Source of the DNA: Ampullaceana balthica
Lineage: Eukaryota; Mollusca; Gastropoda; Lymnaeidae
Length of the DNA stretch: 64,000 bases
NCBI GenBank assembly: GCA_944989445.1
Contig: CALYLW010000183.1
Location: 412,247-476,246, forward strand
Reading direction: 5' to 3'
Each line of letters begins with the position of its first letter. Within the stretch, counting starts at the first letter, position 1. The position numbers were made by a program, and so were the translations under genes. Shown piece after piece: positions 1-10,978 of the stretch. The notes beneath the pieces are model-generated. The model was given only the letters and a program-made list of their open reading frames with translations, made no database searches and was not told where the DNA came from.

Positions 1-24
1 CAAACATTTGTCCATCTTTCTTAT

Positions 25-413
25 AAAATAAAATAATGTAAAAAAATCTTTTTTTAAAAAGGACACGCTTTTATTTACATATCATCACAAATCATTTCTC
101 ATTGCAACTATTCTCTTACATATAGATACATATTTCTAATTAATGTGATAGTAGCATTTATATGATCAAAGTTGGGAAACTTTTACTGTTTATTAATAAT
201 CATACAAATTTGTTTTTATGTTTCGCAGCCTTGTACACGATAGAGAGTTGTGATGAGCGCCCCACGCTTTTATGTGCAGTAGATAGGTTCACCGATTTCA
301 CCTGTTTTCATAGAACATTTTTATTTTCTTCTTTTTAGTGCACTTTCTATATGTAAATAAAAGCGTGTCCTTTTAAAAAATTTTTTTTTATAATTATTTT
401 ATTTTCTACTTTT
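25..413. repeat. Foldback-type MITE, copy a
   Basis: The two ends are inverted copies of each other: the AT-rich arm reading AAAAAGGACACGCTTTTAT near 56-76 recurs in reverse complement near 350-375. The middle carries GAGCGCCCCACGCTTTTATG, which recurs nearly unchanged at about 43500-43520. The same arm/centre plan, with ACGTTTTTATAAG arms, is seen at 20157, 33716, 60700 and 61430. No coding capacity is seen. The element is probably a non-autonomous foldback DNA transposon; its superfamily is unknown. Confidence 0.6.
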
Positions 414-779
414 TAGTATCAACATTTTTAAAAATTGATTTTTCGACCTTATCAATTCAATTTAATTAGTTAAACTTCATTGTCAATAACATAAATGTGA
501 TAGTGGTCAAAAGAAAGATTATTCATTAAAAATGTATGTATAATAAAAAAAATGTTTTTTTCCTAACTGAAAATTGAACCTCGTACCCCCATGTCGGCAA
601 TCGATTACGCTTATATTTCGGCCAGCAAGACTTCTGGTTGATAGTACTTTTTAAAGTTATAATAAAAACTCTTTACCACCCACATCTGACGTCAACACAT
701 TGAGATTAATCTGATCCCTCTAGGGCGAATTGAGGCATGGTTCATTGATGCGAGTGATAATATTTTATATAGACAAAAA
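414..779. other. Unassigned AT-rich stretch
   Basis: No open frame, exon or terminal repeat is visible. On the minus strand, a GGTTCAATTTTC word near 565-577 resembles a pol III B box, but there is no matching A box or cloverleaf that I can support. Confidence 0.4.
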
Positions 780-925
780 CTAAAAACTAAAAGTGCATTA
801 ATTTAATGTGGTAAAATTTTGAGATCTCTAGGACCATCAGAAGTGGTTTAATTTTATGTTACAAGATTTGAAGGAAGGATGGATGGATACAACATACAAA
901 CAGTGTGACTTAAATAAAAGCGTGT
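780..925 (+). repeat. Dispersed repeat T (copy 1)
   Basis: Contains the words GCATTAATTTAAT, GAGATCTCTAGGACCATCAG and AAGTGGTTTAATTTTA, and ends in GGAAGGATGGATGGATACAA. The same sequence recurs at 21190-21358, 23555-23790, 44015-44222, 61220-61435 and 62385-62610, usually beside the foldback elements. It is non-coding. Confidence 0.75.
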
Positions 926-929
926 AATA

Positions 930-1011
930 ATAATAATATACTAAATTTGGGGCCCCCTAAATCATCGGGGGCCCCTGGATTTAGCCCGTTCTGCCCCCCC
1001 CCCTTAATCCG
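930..1011. mobile_element. Solo hAT terminus
   Basis: The GGGGCCCCCTAAATCATCGG...TTAGCCCGTTCTG...TTAATCCGCC sequence is a reverse-complement match to the left end of the hAT element at 21359. It is therefore an isolated terminus or a badly deleted copy of that family. No partner end or target duplication was found. Confidence 0.6.
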
Positions 1012-1099
1012 CCATAGACACACCTATTCTAGAAGCTAAATCGATTCTACAGTTCAGTAATGACAGTGAACTCGTCTACAATGCTAAAGGAGTACTGGC

Positions 1100-2181
1100 A
1101 CAATTTGAAGTTAGTCCATAGTAAACCGCACTACTCACTACGTCAGGCAATGTCGAAAGGGCTAATCAAGAATACAAAAACATTCCGTGCTTAGAAATTA
1201 TACATGAGAAAAAAATGAAAATTGGAGTAAAGGATTACGATTCGTTCAACTTGTGAAAAAAAAGACATTCCATTATAGCAGTGGTTCCCAACCTTTTTTT
1301 GAGCCTTTTAATTTAAGCCATGTGACCCGCGACCCCCATGAAATTTAAATAAGTCATTTTCAATAAAGTTTTTACTAAATAAAGCAAATTTGCTTTATAG
1401 TGAATATTTTTAGTCGACAGTTGGAGACCCCAAGTAACCCCTCGCGCGGGGGTCGCGACCCACAGATGGGGAACCACTGCATTATAGGATAATGAGAACG
1501 CCTTATGGAGCACTATTTGGCTTCAAAACTAAAGTGTTCCTCGGGGCTTCTTCCCTACACCCGGCTGTAATGCAGCCAATAATGAAGGAAACCAAATTGG
1601 TTTTGATGCCGTGGTTACTGAAGAGTCTTACCATTCAAATGTTTGTTGAGTTTACTTTAAATAAAGTAGCGATGCCCACACATGTCGAAACTGTCAACGT
1701 AATGTTCATGCTATCTGTGGGCATAACAATAGGGGCGAAGAAATAGAATGCTATGATGTCACTATTTTGTGCAGAAGAAGAAGCTAGAAAATAAATCTAA
1801 ATGCCCTCCTGCACATTCACGAGGCATTGTGCGAGTTTCTATTTATGGCGTAGAAAACAAACGGGGTGACTCGGGCACTTGTTGGCAAGCAGTGGTAATG
1901 AAAATGACAGAAGACGACTTTTACCAACTTAAAACTGCACAAAATATCTTTAAATAGTTATATGCTATACCACACTTCATGGTATGTTAAAAGGACTTAC
2001 TGAGAGTTGAAGATGAAATACATCTCCTATCTGCAATAAGCTGACAGTCAGTTGAAAGCGGTCAAGGATTCGCGAGGTGTAAGTGCAAATCTAAGTTCGA
2101 AAAATGAAGTGCCTTTATGTGAAAAAGAAAGTAAAGGGCAATTCAAAATGTCACTCAAGCCTTACTTGCAGTAACAACTAG
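1100..2181 (+). pseudogene. Integrase-type transposase pseudogene (SCAND3/KRBA2-like)
   Basis: This is a decayed C-terminal half of an integrase-core transposase of the kind from which SCAND3 and KRBA2 are derived. A GNVERANQEY segment (about 1147-1176), corresponding to the region of the third acidic residue of the DDE core, is followed by WSKGLRFVQLV (about 1224-1256), RTPYGALFGFKTKV (1496-1537), a C-x2-C...H-x2-C zinc-ribbon-like segment CRNCQRNVHAIC (about 1687-1722), and at the end the Cys-rich GNSKCHSSLTCSNN before TAG at 2179-2181. Several frameshifts and stops occur, and a 201-bp hAT MITE splits the core. Without that insert and one copy of its 8-bp duplication, the reading frame is continuous across the junction. 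The 5' half is missing. It is non-functional as it stands. The family assignment rests on recognised motifs, not on a search. Confidence 0.72.
1279..1479. mobile_element. hAT MITE with perfect 8-bp target duplication
   Basis: A 201-bp element starting CAGTGGTTCCCAACC and ending GGGGAACCACTG, so the ends are inverted repeats. It is flanked on both sides by CATTATAG (1271-1278 and 1480-1487), the 8-bp duplication typical of hAT transposition. The interior is GC-richer near both ends (GCGACCCCC / GGGGTCGCGACC). It has no coding capacity and sits inside the integrase-type pseudogene. Confidence 0.93.
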
Positions 2182-4974
2182 CTTGATTACACTTTTGCTT
2201 TACGAGTTTGGCTCTTTCTTATTTCAAATTTGTTATTTCGTTTTCATAAATGAGTTGTCAATAATGAAGTTTTCTTTGCGCTATTTTCACACTTATGGGC
2301 ACACTTACCATTTTATATAATGCCTTAGCAATGTATAAAATGCCTTGCCAATGCATGTAAAAACTTCACAAAACAAGATATTTAATAAATTGCCTAAAAA
2401 CTCCAGGCATTTATATAATGACTGCATTTTACGCATTGTCGGCAACATACACATTTTTATTCCCAAGACATCATTCGAGCCTTCATTCCTGAACGGTGAC
2501 ACCTCTTAAAGGCACGAGAAATCGTAAACTCGTTTTAGTATAGAATTTATGTGGTGAAAAAAAACAACAAATGTTTTGCACAGAGCAAACCTCTACACAT
2601 AGATTAGGAAACGATTGCTGTAAAAACCCAACGTTGTTATTACGGATCATATATATATATTTGGAAGGGGTGGGGTGGGGTGAGGAGGTGAGGGTGTCAA
2701 CAAACGTTTATATCATTTTAGTCAGCACTCATGATGGAGTCATATATCATTTTTTAAAATAAAGAATCGGAAATCAACGAAATTTTTTTATAAAAACAAG
2801 TAGCTCGGTGTATTAAAAATCAGTTAAGTTTAAGAATATTTTTAATGAATCAACGCCAATGAATTCATCTTATCGCCCAGAAGGAATTTACAAAACACTT
2901 TCTTTAATATGCCATAATTCACTCTTCCGCATATTTCTTACTTAATATTCCTTTTGATTACGAATAAATTTAGAAACCCTAAGGTTTTCGACGTGTTCAA
3001 AGTTAGTTAATGATGCTAAGACATACAGAGATCGTGAAGGATACAAGCCTAGGATCGCCTCAATATGTTTAAAGAAAAGACAAGATAATGCAACAGAGTT
3101 CCCAATATTTGCTTAAAAAGTATTTGTAAATGCAGTCATCATTGGAAAAGTGGCTTTATAAACATATTATATTATCTTCCAAAGCTGGCGAAGAATGAGC
3201 TAATATGACATCATAAATCTGTCGTACAAACCAAAGGCTGTTAGGTATTAGAAATTGTGTCAACCAGTGGGGGCTTGTGAATTAATTAGTTGGAGTGCAA
3301 CTTCAGAAAAGAATTAGGGCAGTATTTTAATGTTGTGTCAAGTGTGTATGCGCAGAGAAAGAAATTCACATACAATGCTTGAACATTTTTCTAAACTTTA
3401 AAGTACTACGAATTAGAAGTTTATAATATTGGCGTATAGGTATTACATTAAAGCTGTATTTTCCTAAGTAAAAAACCAAACTATAACAAACCAAAGAAAA
3501 TGGTTGAAGGCGGAAGCGTCTAAAGCCTCACATTTATCTCTTCCCTACACGAGTCAATGGCAGAATTTCCTTAATGCCTTAACACTACATTAAGAATCGT
3601 TTCCTGTAATGAATCTCAAGGAAGACTAAATGATGGTACAACTTAAGAGTAAAATAATTATAATGCATTAATTCACACTGGTACTACAATAATCACACAC
3701 TCATTTGTATGTATCCATCTCCTTCATATAATTGAAGGTAGATTTTAAACAAAAGTTAAGCGAATTAAATCAGCTCTCAAGGACGTGATCCCTTGTTCCT
3801 GTTTCCTGTCTAGAGTAGGACAATAACAAAAAGCATAGAAACGACTAAATTGTAGTCATTAGCTGAAGAATCTGAGAGATTAAAACTAATTAATCATGTA
3901 AAAAAATGTAAAATGTCAAAAAGAAAAGCGTTCAAATATAAACAACAAAAAGAGGAGGGGGAAAACGAAAAAACAACAACTTACATTGTGATCGCTCTCC
4001 AACCTACTAAATGGATGCAGATCAGAGATTATAGTTGAACAATTCGAGATTTTTAAAAATTCCGTGATTTGTACTTAATTTGCAGTCACAATTTACATTG
4101 TAACTGTTACAATAGTTAATTGTTATAAAACTAAAATCATTTTAATACAGTGTTTCCCACAATATAGAGACCTAAGAAATAGCTCTCGTAGGTTGTTATA
4201 GGGGTGGGGGGCTGAGGGTAAAAGAGAGAATAGGAATGTAATCACTACTCTTTTTGAAAAGAAGAAATAATCTTAGTGTTTGACAGGAAACTTTAGGCTT
4301 ATTATTACTCAAGATTTGTATCTTTAACGTTTCCAATTTGAGGATCAGTGATCAAATATTTATATTAAGATTCGTTTTAACAACTTGAAATAAACCTTGG
4401 TTTTCATGTGGACAATTTTGTGGGTTATTAAGTTCTCTTTGTTTTTATTACGGTATTTTAAAATTTTATCAATAAAAAAATTGAACATAAAAATACATTT
4501 GAGAATCATTTGTACTTTCTTTCTAGAAATGTATCGGTATTAAACATAAAATGTTTTTCAATTTGTTAAAATGCTTTATGCAATAAAGTATGCTCAGATA
4601 ATATTCTCAAACAATAAAATTAGTTAAACAAATCCATAATCGCAACTTTCTTCTTTACTTAATTTAAAGCATTTGGTTACACTAAGTGTTCCCTTATTCA
4701 CAACTGGGATCTCATTTTGTTTTCGTCATGAACATGAATTTTTTATTAAGTTCTTTTTTAGTTTTAAATTTTTCAATTCACTATTAAAAGGATATCGCAT
4801 TTTAAAAATGATTTTATTTTCATTTAAAGTTATTCCTTTTAATGTATTACAATTAAAATATTGTATGTGGAACTCTACAATGCTAAATCTAATTCCTAAA
4901 CAGAATCTCAAAATGAGTTGTATCTTCTTGAGGGCATTACGCAAAAGTCTTTAGAATTTAAAGGTTCTTTTGAT
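2182..4974. other. Unassigned AT-rich stretch
   Basis: No gene is recognised. The longest open frames (about 4673-4954 on plus and 4726-4944 on minus) overlap on opposite strands, are Phe/Leu/Lys/Asn-rich, and look like chance frames in AT-rich DNA. Short G-runs occur near 2667-2690 and 4200-4215. It could be intronic sequence of the Q-rich minus-strand gene. Confidence 0.4.
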
Positions 4975-5259
4975 CAGTGCTTCTCAATTTTTTTAGATTG
5001 GTGGACCGGCAGGAATTTTTCCATTGCACCAAGGACCGGTGCAATATTTTCCCTTTACTGACATGGTAGCGTAATGCAATTTATTTTATTTGTTTCATTT
5101 TATGTGCTTAAAAAATTGACATATTCTATAGGGTTAGTATTAATGATTGCAAATAAAGGTAATATATTATTCTGTCCTTTCTTGATAATTTCTGCGCACC
5201 GGCGGCGGATGGCTCACGAACCGGCACCAGTCCGCAGACCACTACTTTGAGTAGCACTG
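4975..5259. mobile_element. hAT MITE (CAGTGCTTCTCAA family, copy 1)
   Basis: Begins CAGTGCTTCTCAATTTTTTT and ends CTTTGAGTAGCACTG, with an interior closely matching the element at 18771-19029 (GCAGGAATTTTTCCATTGCACC; TTTAGGGTTAGTATT). The flanks CTTTTGAT and CTCTAGAT agree at 6 of 8 positions, consistent with an aged hAT duplication. Confidence 0.82.
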
Positions 5260-5326
5260 CTCTAGATGCTAATTGAGTTAAGCCTTCGTAATCTTCTGTT
5301 GGGGCATAGAAGAGTGCAGTATGGGA

Positions 5327-5382
5327 AACACTGTTATAAACACTGTTATAAACAAACACTGTTATAAACACTGTTATAAACC
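5327..5382. repeat. Short tandem repeat
   Basis: About four copies of ACTGTTATAAAC with small spacers. This is a minisatellite with no other content. Confidence 0.7.
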
Positions 5383-5544
5383 ACGCAAAAATTATTATTA
5401 TTTCCATCTCTGAAATAAAAGGAGTTTAATAATATAAATCAAGAAGTACAACAATGAGAATTACATTTTTTTTTAAAAAGTGAAGCGAAACATAATATTA
5501 CGAATTACACAGGTAAAAAATAAAAATTCCAATTCTTTTGTTCA

Positions 5545-6235
5545 GGTGTCACCAAACTACGGCCCGCTGACCGCATCCAGCCCATAAAGGCACTAAAACG
5601 ATGTATGTGCTTCATTGTACACGAGATGTTCTTTACAATTTCAATATTAAAGTAAGAATAATAGATTATCAGATATGAGGGAAAATTGTGGCTTCTTTGT
5701 GCCTAAAATTACTATTTTAAATAGTTTTATTTAGATTTTGTTTGTGTCCACATGTGCGCCTTATGAGTGATGTAACTATGTTTAAAAAAAATTAAGTTCG
5801 CATTTTTGATAGCTTAATAGCAAATAAGTATGTTTTTGTCTTTATTTTCATTATATTTTCATTATTGTGTTTTTAGTGCCCTCCATTGATCCTTGATTAT
5901 CATGGAGGCAAAACTTAAACTTGGTTTACCGTCTAAGAGGGTTTTTGTGCTTTTGTAAGTCATCCTGACCGCCGTAAAAATGTTTGGTGACCTTCTGATC
6001 TTGTCGGACGAAACAAACGTACTGCAGCTTTTTTTTTATCCATTGTGATGGAATTTTATCCCGACTGGCTTCATCCTATTTTAATACCAAAGGCTACATC
6101 TTATTTTATCACCAGTGGCTGCTACTCGTTTTATCATCAGTGTGTCCGAGTAACAAAAATAAAATTATAGTTTTATCTTATGAAAAGATTTGTTTTTCTT
6201 TTGCTGGATGCTCAAATGAGTTAAATGCTTTTCAG
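5545..6235. other. Unassigned, with a possible hAT left end
   Basis: CAGGTGTCACCAAACTACGG at 5545 resembles a hAT terminus (compare the CAGTGG-type ends nearby), but no matching right end or duplication was found. The remainder, including a T-rich tract near 6031, has no recognisable gene. Confidence 0.35.
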
Positions 6236-6406
6236 TAGCGGGTTGCCGGATATGTTTTTTTTTACTATTTGCCGGATCCGAATAGTTGGCCCCAAATATT
6301 TGCCGGATCAGGATATCTCCGGATTTAAGTGTAAGAGCTAAGGGGTTGTATTTTTATACTTTCTATTTAGTGTTTAATACTATTTATTAAAGTGTTTATT
6401 ATCCAA

Positions 6407-6867
6407 CTAGCGTATCACCCGTCAAAAATGACGGAAGTTTTCAGCTGAAATCTATTTATTTTATTAAAAAATGCACTTTTTTAGGGCGCCTACGGCTTCG
6501 ACCTTTTTCAAAAGCCCAACTAACTTGTCCTTGTTTGATAAATACGAAATATTAAACTTTATGAAATGCACACAAAGTATTTTATAATAGAGGTTACAGG
6601 GCGCCTACGGCGCCCCCTTTGTTTTTTTATATTTTATAATTAACCATCATCAAATCCTCTTATTACATTGATCCCTTTTCTAAAATCAAAATATGAGCGA
6701 AAACAATGACGTCATATAATATTTTTTTACAGCGCATATTTAATTTGCACACATTTTGATGCTTTGGTGCAGTAATTTGGGTTTCCATGCTTTCTAAAAT
6801 TAGTAGCGTCAGGACTGACTGACAGACAATTCTTGCGTGACAATTGCAAATTATATTGTTTAATATA
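6407..6867 (-). mobile_element. Small non-autonomous Helitron
   Basis: On the minus strand the 3' end reads: hairpin CCGTCATTTTTGACGG (6419-6434), a spacer, then CTAG (6407-6410) followed by T. This is the standard Helitron 3' signature. The 5' side (about 6867) begins TATATTAAACAATATAA followed by CTGTCAGTCAGTCC, a typical Helitron-like start. Comparison with the paralogue at 46519-48638, which lacks this block between matching sequences, supports an insertion. The interior contains palindromic GGGCGCCTACGGCGCCC (6600-6616). Confidence 0.7.
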
Positions 6868-7059
6868 TCTGCTATCTACAATGACAGTCTGTGACACTGT
6901 CAACGTCAATGATGAATATTTTACAATGAATTGAATGAACAAACTTGAACGAAGTTCAACTAACTTTGTAGTGTGTACAAAGCGAACTGTGTTGTCCCGA
7001 GTGTGCAGTGTTGTGTACTAAGCTTCGGCAACTAAGCGAATGTAAAAATAATCGTTCAT

Positions 7060-7290
7060 CGGCTGAACTCCTGTAATAGTGATGACGTGTATACTATTTA
7101 TGTACCGGAATAATCAGACGGCGCTTTGATGTCGCTTGCGTGTTTTCTCTCGTATGTTGCCGTAACACAACAAAAAATTAACTCCGGGTAATAAGCTTAT
7201 ACCGACTAATTGAAGTTACGGTTAACCGGTCCTAATATAACAGGACCGGTCCCAATCTCAGGACCGATTAACCGTTAACAACCTTAATAA
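7060..7290 (-). mobile_element. GGTTAACCGGTCCT-type transposon fragment
   Basis: An inverted copy of the block at 43245-43400. Both contain GGTTGTTAA, GGTTAACCGGTCCT, TTACCCGGAGTTAATTTTTT and TGTTGTGTTACGGCA. This is a short transposon end, probably hAT, without coding sequence. Confidence 0.55.
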
Positions 7291-7459
7291 AAACTGTTAT
7301 TTTATTCAATTAATTTAATTTAAATTAATTCTTAACTACATTGATATCCAGATCCGGCAAAAATCTGTCATAAGTATTTGGCAAATCCAGATAGGCCCGG
7401 ATACCCAAATCACCGGCCCGGATCTACACATTTATGACTCGATAATATTTAAACATTAC

Positions 7460-8200
7460 CTGGAGTTGTCGACGGGGGCGGGGTTGTTGCTGGTGGATGG
7501 TAGACGCTTGCTGCTTGCACTTGCTGACCAGTAGGGTGAGAACCAGTAGCCGCTGGAACGTGGTAGGCGCCAGAAGTTGGTGTGTGGTAGCCAGTTGCCG
7601 GGGGTTGATAGCCAGTAGCCGGGGGTTGGTAGCCAGTAGCCGGGGGTTGACCCAAAGCTGAAGCTTGTGTATACCCACCAACTGCTGGGGGTGTGTAACC
7701 CCTAGCTGTAGGGTAGTTATTACTCGCTGCAGGCGGGTTTGCATAGGGATGCGACGAAGTTGGCGATGTTTGTAGAGTTCGTTGAGTGTAGGCCGGGTTG
7801 GTAAGTGTCTGAGCTGGTTGTTGCCTGGCCTGCTGTTGATAGTATTGTTGATACTGTTGTTGCGTATACTGAGTGGCTGGTTGTTGTTGGTAGCCAGCGG
7901 CTGGGTACTGTTGCAGACTTGCCACCGGTGCGGTTTGTCTATTGTAACTGTTGTACTGAGGTGCCGTAGCTGGGGATACTTGTCTGGTGGCTGCAGCTCG
8001 GGCAGCATTATATGCTGCTAACTGTCTTTGGTAGGCAGCCTGTGCAGCTGCATTTTGCTGTTGTTGTTGTCGCTGTTGTTGCTGCTGTTGGTACCATTGT
8101 CTCCACGCAGCTGTGTTCTGTTGCTGTTGGGCTGGGTAAACTTGAGGAGGTGCCTGACTGCCATAATATTGTTGAGAAAAAGACAACGTCCAATAGGTAA
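7460..8200 (-). CDS. Internal exon of an unidentified Gln/Ala/Pro/Tyr-rich protein
   Basis: Minus-strand exon of 741 nt (247 codons, phase 1 at both ends). The upstream edge follows a good acceptor (TTCTTCCTCTGACAG, ending 8201) and the lower edge is a donor CCAG|GTAATG (7460|7459). The open frame has no ATG, so translation must begin in an upstream exon. The product is low complexity: an N-terminal YWTLSFSQQYYG segment, then WRQWYQQQQQQ and poly-Gln runs, an Ala/Arg-rich stretch (AAYNAARAAATRQ), Tyr/Gln repeats (QQYQQYYQQQ), and three tandem GYQPPAT-type repeats followed by Ser/Thr/Pro. There is no catalytic domain, signal peptide or membrane segment. Such tracts are common in nuclear RNA-binding and transcription-associated proteins; the WYQQ-type Trp/Tyr/Gln pattern recalls LENG8 or FUBP tails, but I cannot assign a family. 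Other exons were not identified. Confidence 0.78.
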
Positions 8201-9306
8201 CTGTCAGAGGAAGAAGAATGCACGCAATAGAATTGACGCTAAGCCAAATGAAAACTTATAATAGTAGTATTTAGAGGAATGATACTGTTCTGAAACCATA
8301 TTTTCCACACACCTTATTGATAAAACTTACACTTTTAAATAAGTATTCTTCGATTAAAAATTGTATCTTTATACTTTGATCTGTGATTAGAGAAAAAATG
8401 TTTAGTTATAAATTATATTAAAACTGTTTTTTTTCCTCTGGTCAAAGTATTTCGAGGTTATTCTTACTCGGCAGATACATGTATGGGGGTCATCACCAGG
8501 CTCAGCTTTAGAAAAAGATTTTGCACATATTTCACAAAGGAAATTAGGAATGTAACATATTAAAGGAGCGAGGATGTAAAATACAGGAAAATGGTCGTCC
8601 CTTTAATACAAAGACCTATATTGTTACGTGGAGCTGTTAAGGGAAATGAGGCTGTACTGAATTGGTCTCATTATAGCTCATTATTAATTTAGCTCTTGAG
8701 CACAAAATGTCCTTAAAACTTCGCAAAGGGTTAAAGAGGTCAAATATATTACAATCTTATCACGTTACATAGACAAGTAATAAGGTAGGATGTCTTAAAA
8801 TCTTAAAGTGGCTAAATGTTGTCGATGTCTTTTAAAGAGGAAATGTCAAGACAGCGAGGATAATCCCCCTTGCATGATATGTCGGTTTGGCTCCCAGCCA
8901 TTTTAAGCGGCTATATATAGCACATCTCCGTCAACTTCGTGTCCAAGGCAAGCATGAGAATGTGTTGAAGCCTGAATAATGAAGTAGGCAATCTTTGTTA
9001 TACGTGGTGAAGGAGTTGTGTTTCTTGATTTTGGTTGCTCCCATTAAGACAATTTACCAGGTCTTATAAGTATTGTTCCTACCCCAATATCAAGTTACAG
9101 AAATAAAATAATTATATTTTATGGACATTTTAAAAGTCATAGTATACTTTTTTCCAAGCCATAATTTTCGATATTAAAGGAGCGTATATATCATAATTTT
9201 AAAAATTCTCGGGGGTAATCAAGAGAGAAAGCCATTTACGTTTCTCACTTTAGCACAAAATCAACGGACAGGAGCTCATGTAGAGGCACATCAACGATTG
9301 GCACAT
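8201..9306. other. Unassigned stretch upstream of the Q-rich exon
   Basis: No open frame is seen. The part from about 8620 to 9060 is less AT-rich than the surroundings and contains CTATATATAGC (about 8910), a possible TATA-like word. It is not enough to call a promoter. Confidence 0.3.
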
Positions 9307-9580
9307 GGGGGCCGTCCATAAAGTACGTCACGCTCCAGAGGGGGGAGGGGGTGTAAGAATGTGTGACAGTTTGTGACAGGGGGAGGTGGGTCCAGCCATG
9401 TGTGACGTCACGGTGTTTTATATTAAATTTTAATTATTTTGATAATAAAAAACTACAATTTTGTTCGAAAGTGTGACGTACTTTAGGGGGGGGGTCCGAG
9501 ATTTGTGACAGTTTGTGACAGGGGGATGGGGGGAGTTAAAAATTGTCAAAAATAGCGTGACGTACTTTATGGACGGCCCC
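9307..9580. mobile_element. MITE with GGGGCCGTCCATAAA termini (intact copy)
   Basis: Near-perfect inverted ends: GGGGGCCGTCCATAAAGTAC on the left and GTACTTTATGGACGGCCCC on the right. TGTGACGTCACG and TTTGTGACAGTTTGTGACAG words and G-rich tracts form inner inverted repeats. It is non-coding. Further copies or halves are at 23868, 49882, 59699 and 60241. The short duplication cannot be fixed (AT or a 3-bp TTA-like site), so the superfamily is uncertain (PIF/Harbinger- or ISL2EU-like are candidates). Confidence 0.85.
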
Positions 9581-10978
9581 ATAGCAGGAAACGTGGGAAC
9601 TAAAAGATCGATTTATGGTTCAGGCTGTCATATTATTTCCATCTCCTTTGTATTGCAAAAAATAGTAAAGAGTTATCAATAATTACATTTGTAAGGTTCA
9701 ACCTCATGTTGTAACCTTCTGCCATCTTTGACCAGGACAAGGGATAGGAAAGGGGTGGGCTAAATATTTTATTTGCATTTTTTAGTGTAGCCACTTTTTT
9801 AATTACTTGTAACTTACTATTTAAAAAAAATATATAGCTTCTCCACATTCTCGATAACAAATGTTACCCTTTACCGGTTGAAAAATTCAAAGATTAGCAA
9901 AGCTTAAATTCACTTTTAATACCAATTATACTTGGTAGCAAATTGTCATCAGCTATAAATTTCAACCATTATTGAGAATGTAATCATTTTCATCACAACT
10001 ACTTAGCTTTTAATACTTAGGACTAATATTTATTAAACTTTTGTGAAGCTTTTTAGTATTAAAAAAATACGTTAGCGTTAAAGCGTTTGAAGACTCGTCT
10101 AACGCATCATATTATTGACTATGTGTCTAATGACAAGAAGGAAGTCGAATTTCATAAAGATCAGAGAATAAGAATTAATCATAGATATCTATAAATACTT
10201 TGAAAGCGTGACAGTTTCGTTCTCATCTTATTCTAGGTGCCTTTAAAATTGTTTTCTTTTTACCGGAACCAATTGATACTTACAGTAAACTAAATGGACA
10301 TTTTATAATATTTTTTAAAAATACATTGACGTATCATTAGGTTCTTAATTTTGCATACTGTGTTATTGCTCGTAAAACGTATACAATGTAGGTTGTTTTA
10401 ATCTGTGATTGAAATTATCATTTTGAGTTCTTAAAATAAAAACCTTTGCTAAATTCTAGAATAAATTATATTCACTTCTAATAAGTGAATAAAACAAGCG
10501 TGTCAAATATATCACATTGTAGCTTGAGATCAGATAATTAATTTTTGTTCCAGAAAGTTGTCATATGATAATTGCGGTATATAAATCAAGTAGTATGCTC
10601 GATGTAATGTCCCATAAACCACGTGCTTAATGCAATAAAAGGTCAACAAATTGTAAAACTCACCCAATACAAATATAAAGAAAGCATGTGTCTCTTTAAA
10701 TGTTGCCATGCTGACTATTGTCTTGAAGAGGCACAAATGGCTGGAAATGATAATAATAGCAATTTCTTGCTATTTCCAGAGGCCAGCAGCTTATCTGTAG
10801 TTAAACAAGTTTGGAATGTGATGAAACCAAATCTGAATATAAAAAAGTGTATAAATTGGTAAATAAACTTTAAACAAACCATTCATAATTTTAACAATTA
10901 AAAAAAGAAGGGGGAAAAAAGAAAAGAAAACACGATAAAAGAACTTTTCAAGGTAAGTGCCTACAACAATGATCTCAC
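9581..10978. other. Unassigned AT-rich stretch
   Basis: No exon, repeat end or domain is recognised. Overlapping frames at about 10530-10860 on both strands lack any family resemblance. Confidence 0.35.

Larger units (their letters stand above)
6238..7432 (-). mobile_element. Non-autonomous hAT copy, interrupted twice
   Basis: This is an inverted copy of the element at 46519-48638. Its two ends carry the same GCCGGAT..GGCAAATA and CCGGATATC words, and an internal stretch (AATGAATTGAATGAAC, AGTTCAAC, AAGCGAACTGTGTTG; 6900-7010) matches 48300-48420 in reverse complement. It is split by a Helitron (6407-6867) and by a GGTTAACCGG-type fragment (about 7060-7290). It lies 28 bp from the donor site of the Q-rich exon, so it is intronic in that gene. 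Confidence 0.7.

Noticed and set aside
4673..4954. Overlapping open frames of 93 and 72 codons on opposite strands
   Set aside because: AT-rich, Phe/Leu/Lys/Asn-biased, no domain, and mutually antisense; chance frames.
5126..5407. 93-codon minus-strand frame
   Set aside because: It runs across a MITE end and a short tandem repeat (FITVFVYNSVYNSV); repeat-derived.
8184..8186. TTG as a start codon for the Q-rich protein
   Set aside because: It lies inside an exon after a strong acceptor (ends 8201); a spliced upstream start is far more likely.
7424..8261. Several other long frames overlapping the Q-rich exon on both strands
   Set aside because: They are shadows produced by the CAG/CAA-rich repeats. 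Only the frame bounded by good splice sites at 8201 and 7459 is supported.
8905..8920. TATA-like CTATATATAGC as a promoter
   Set aside because: No initiator, downstream exon or other support in an AT-rich region.
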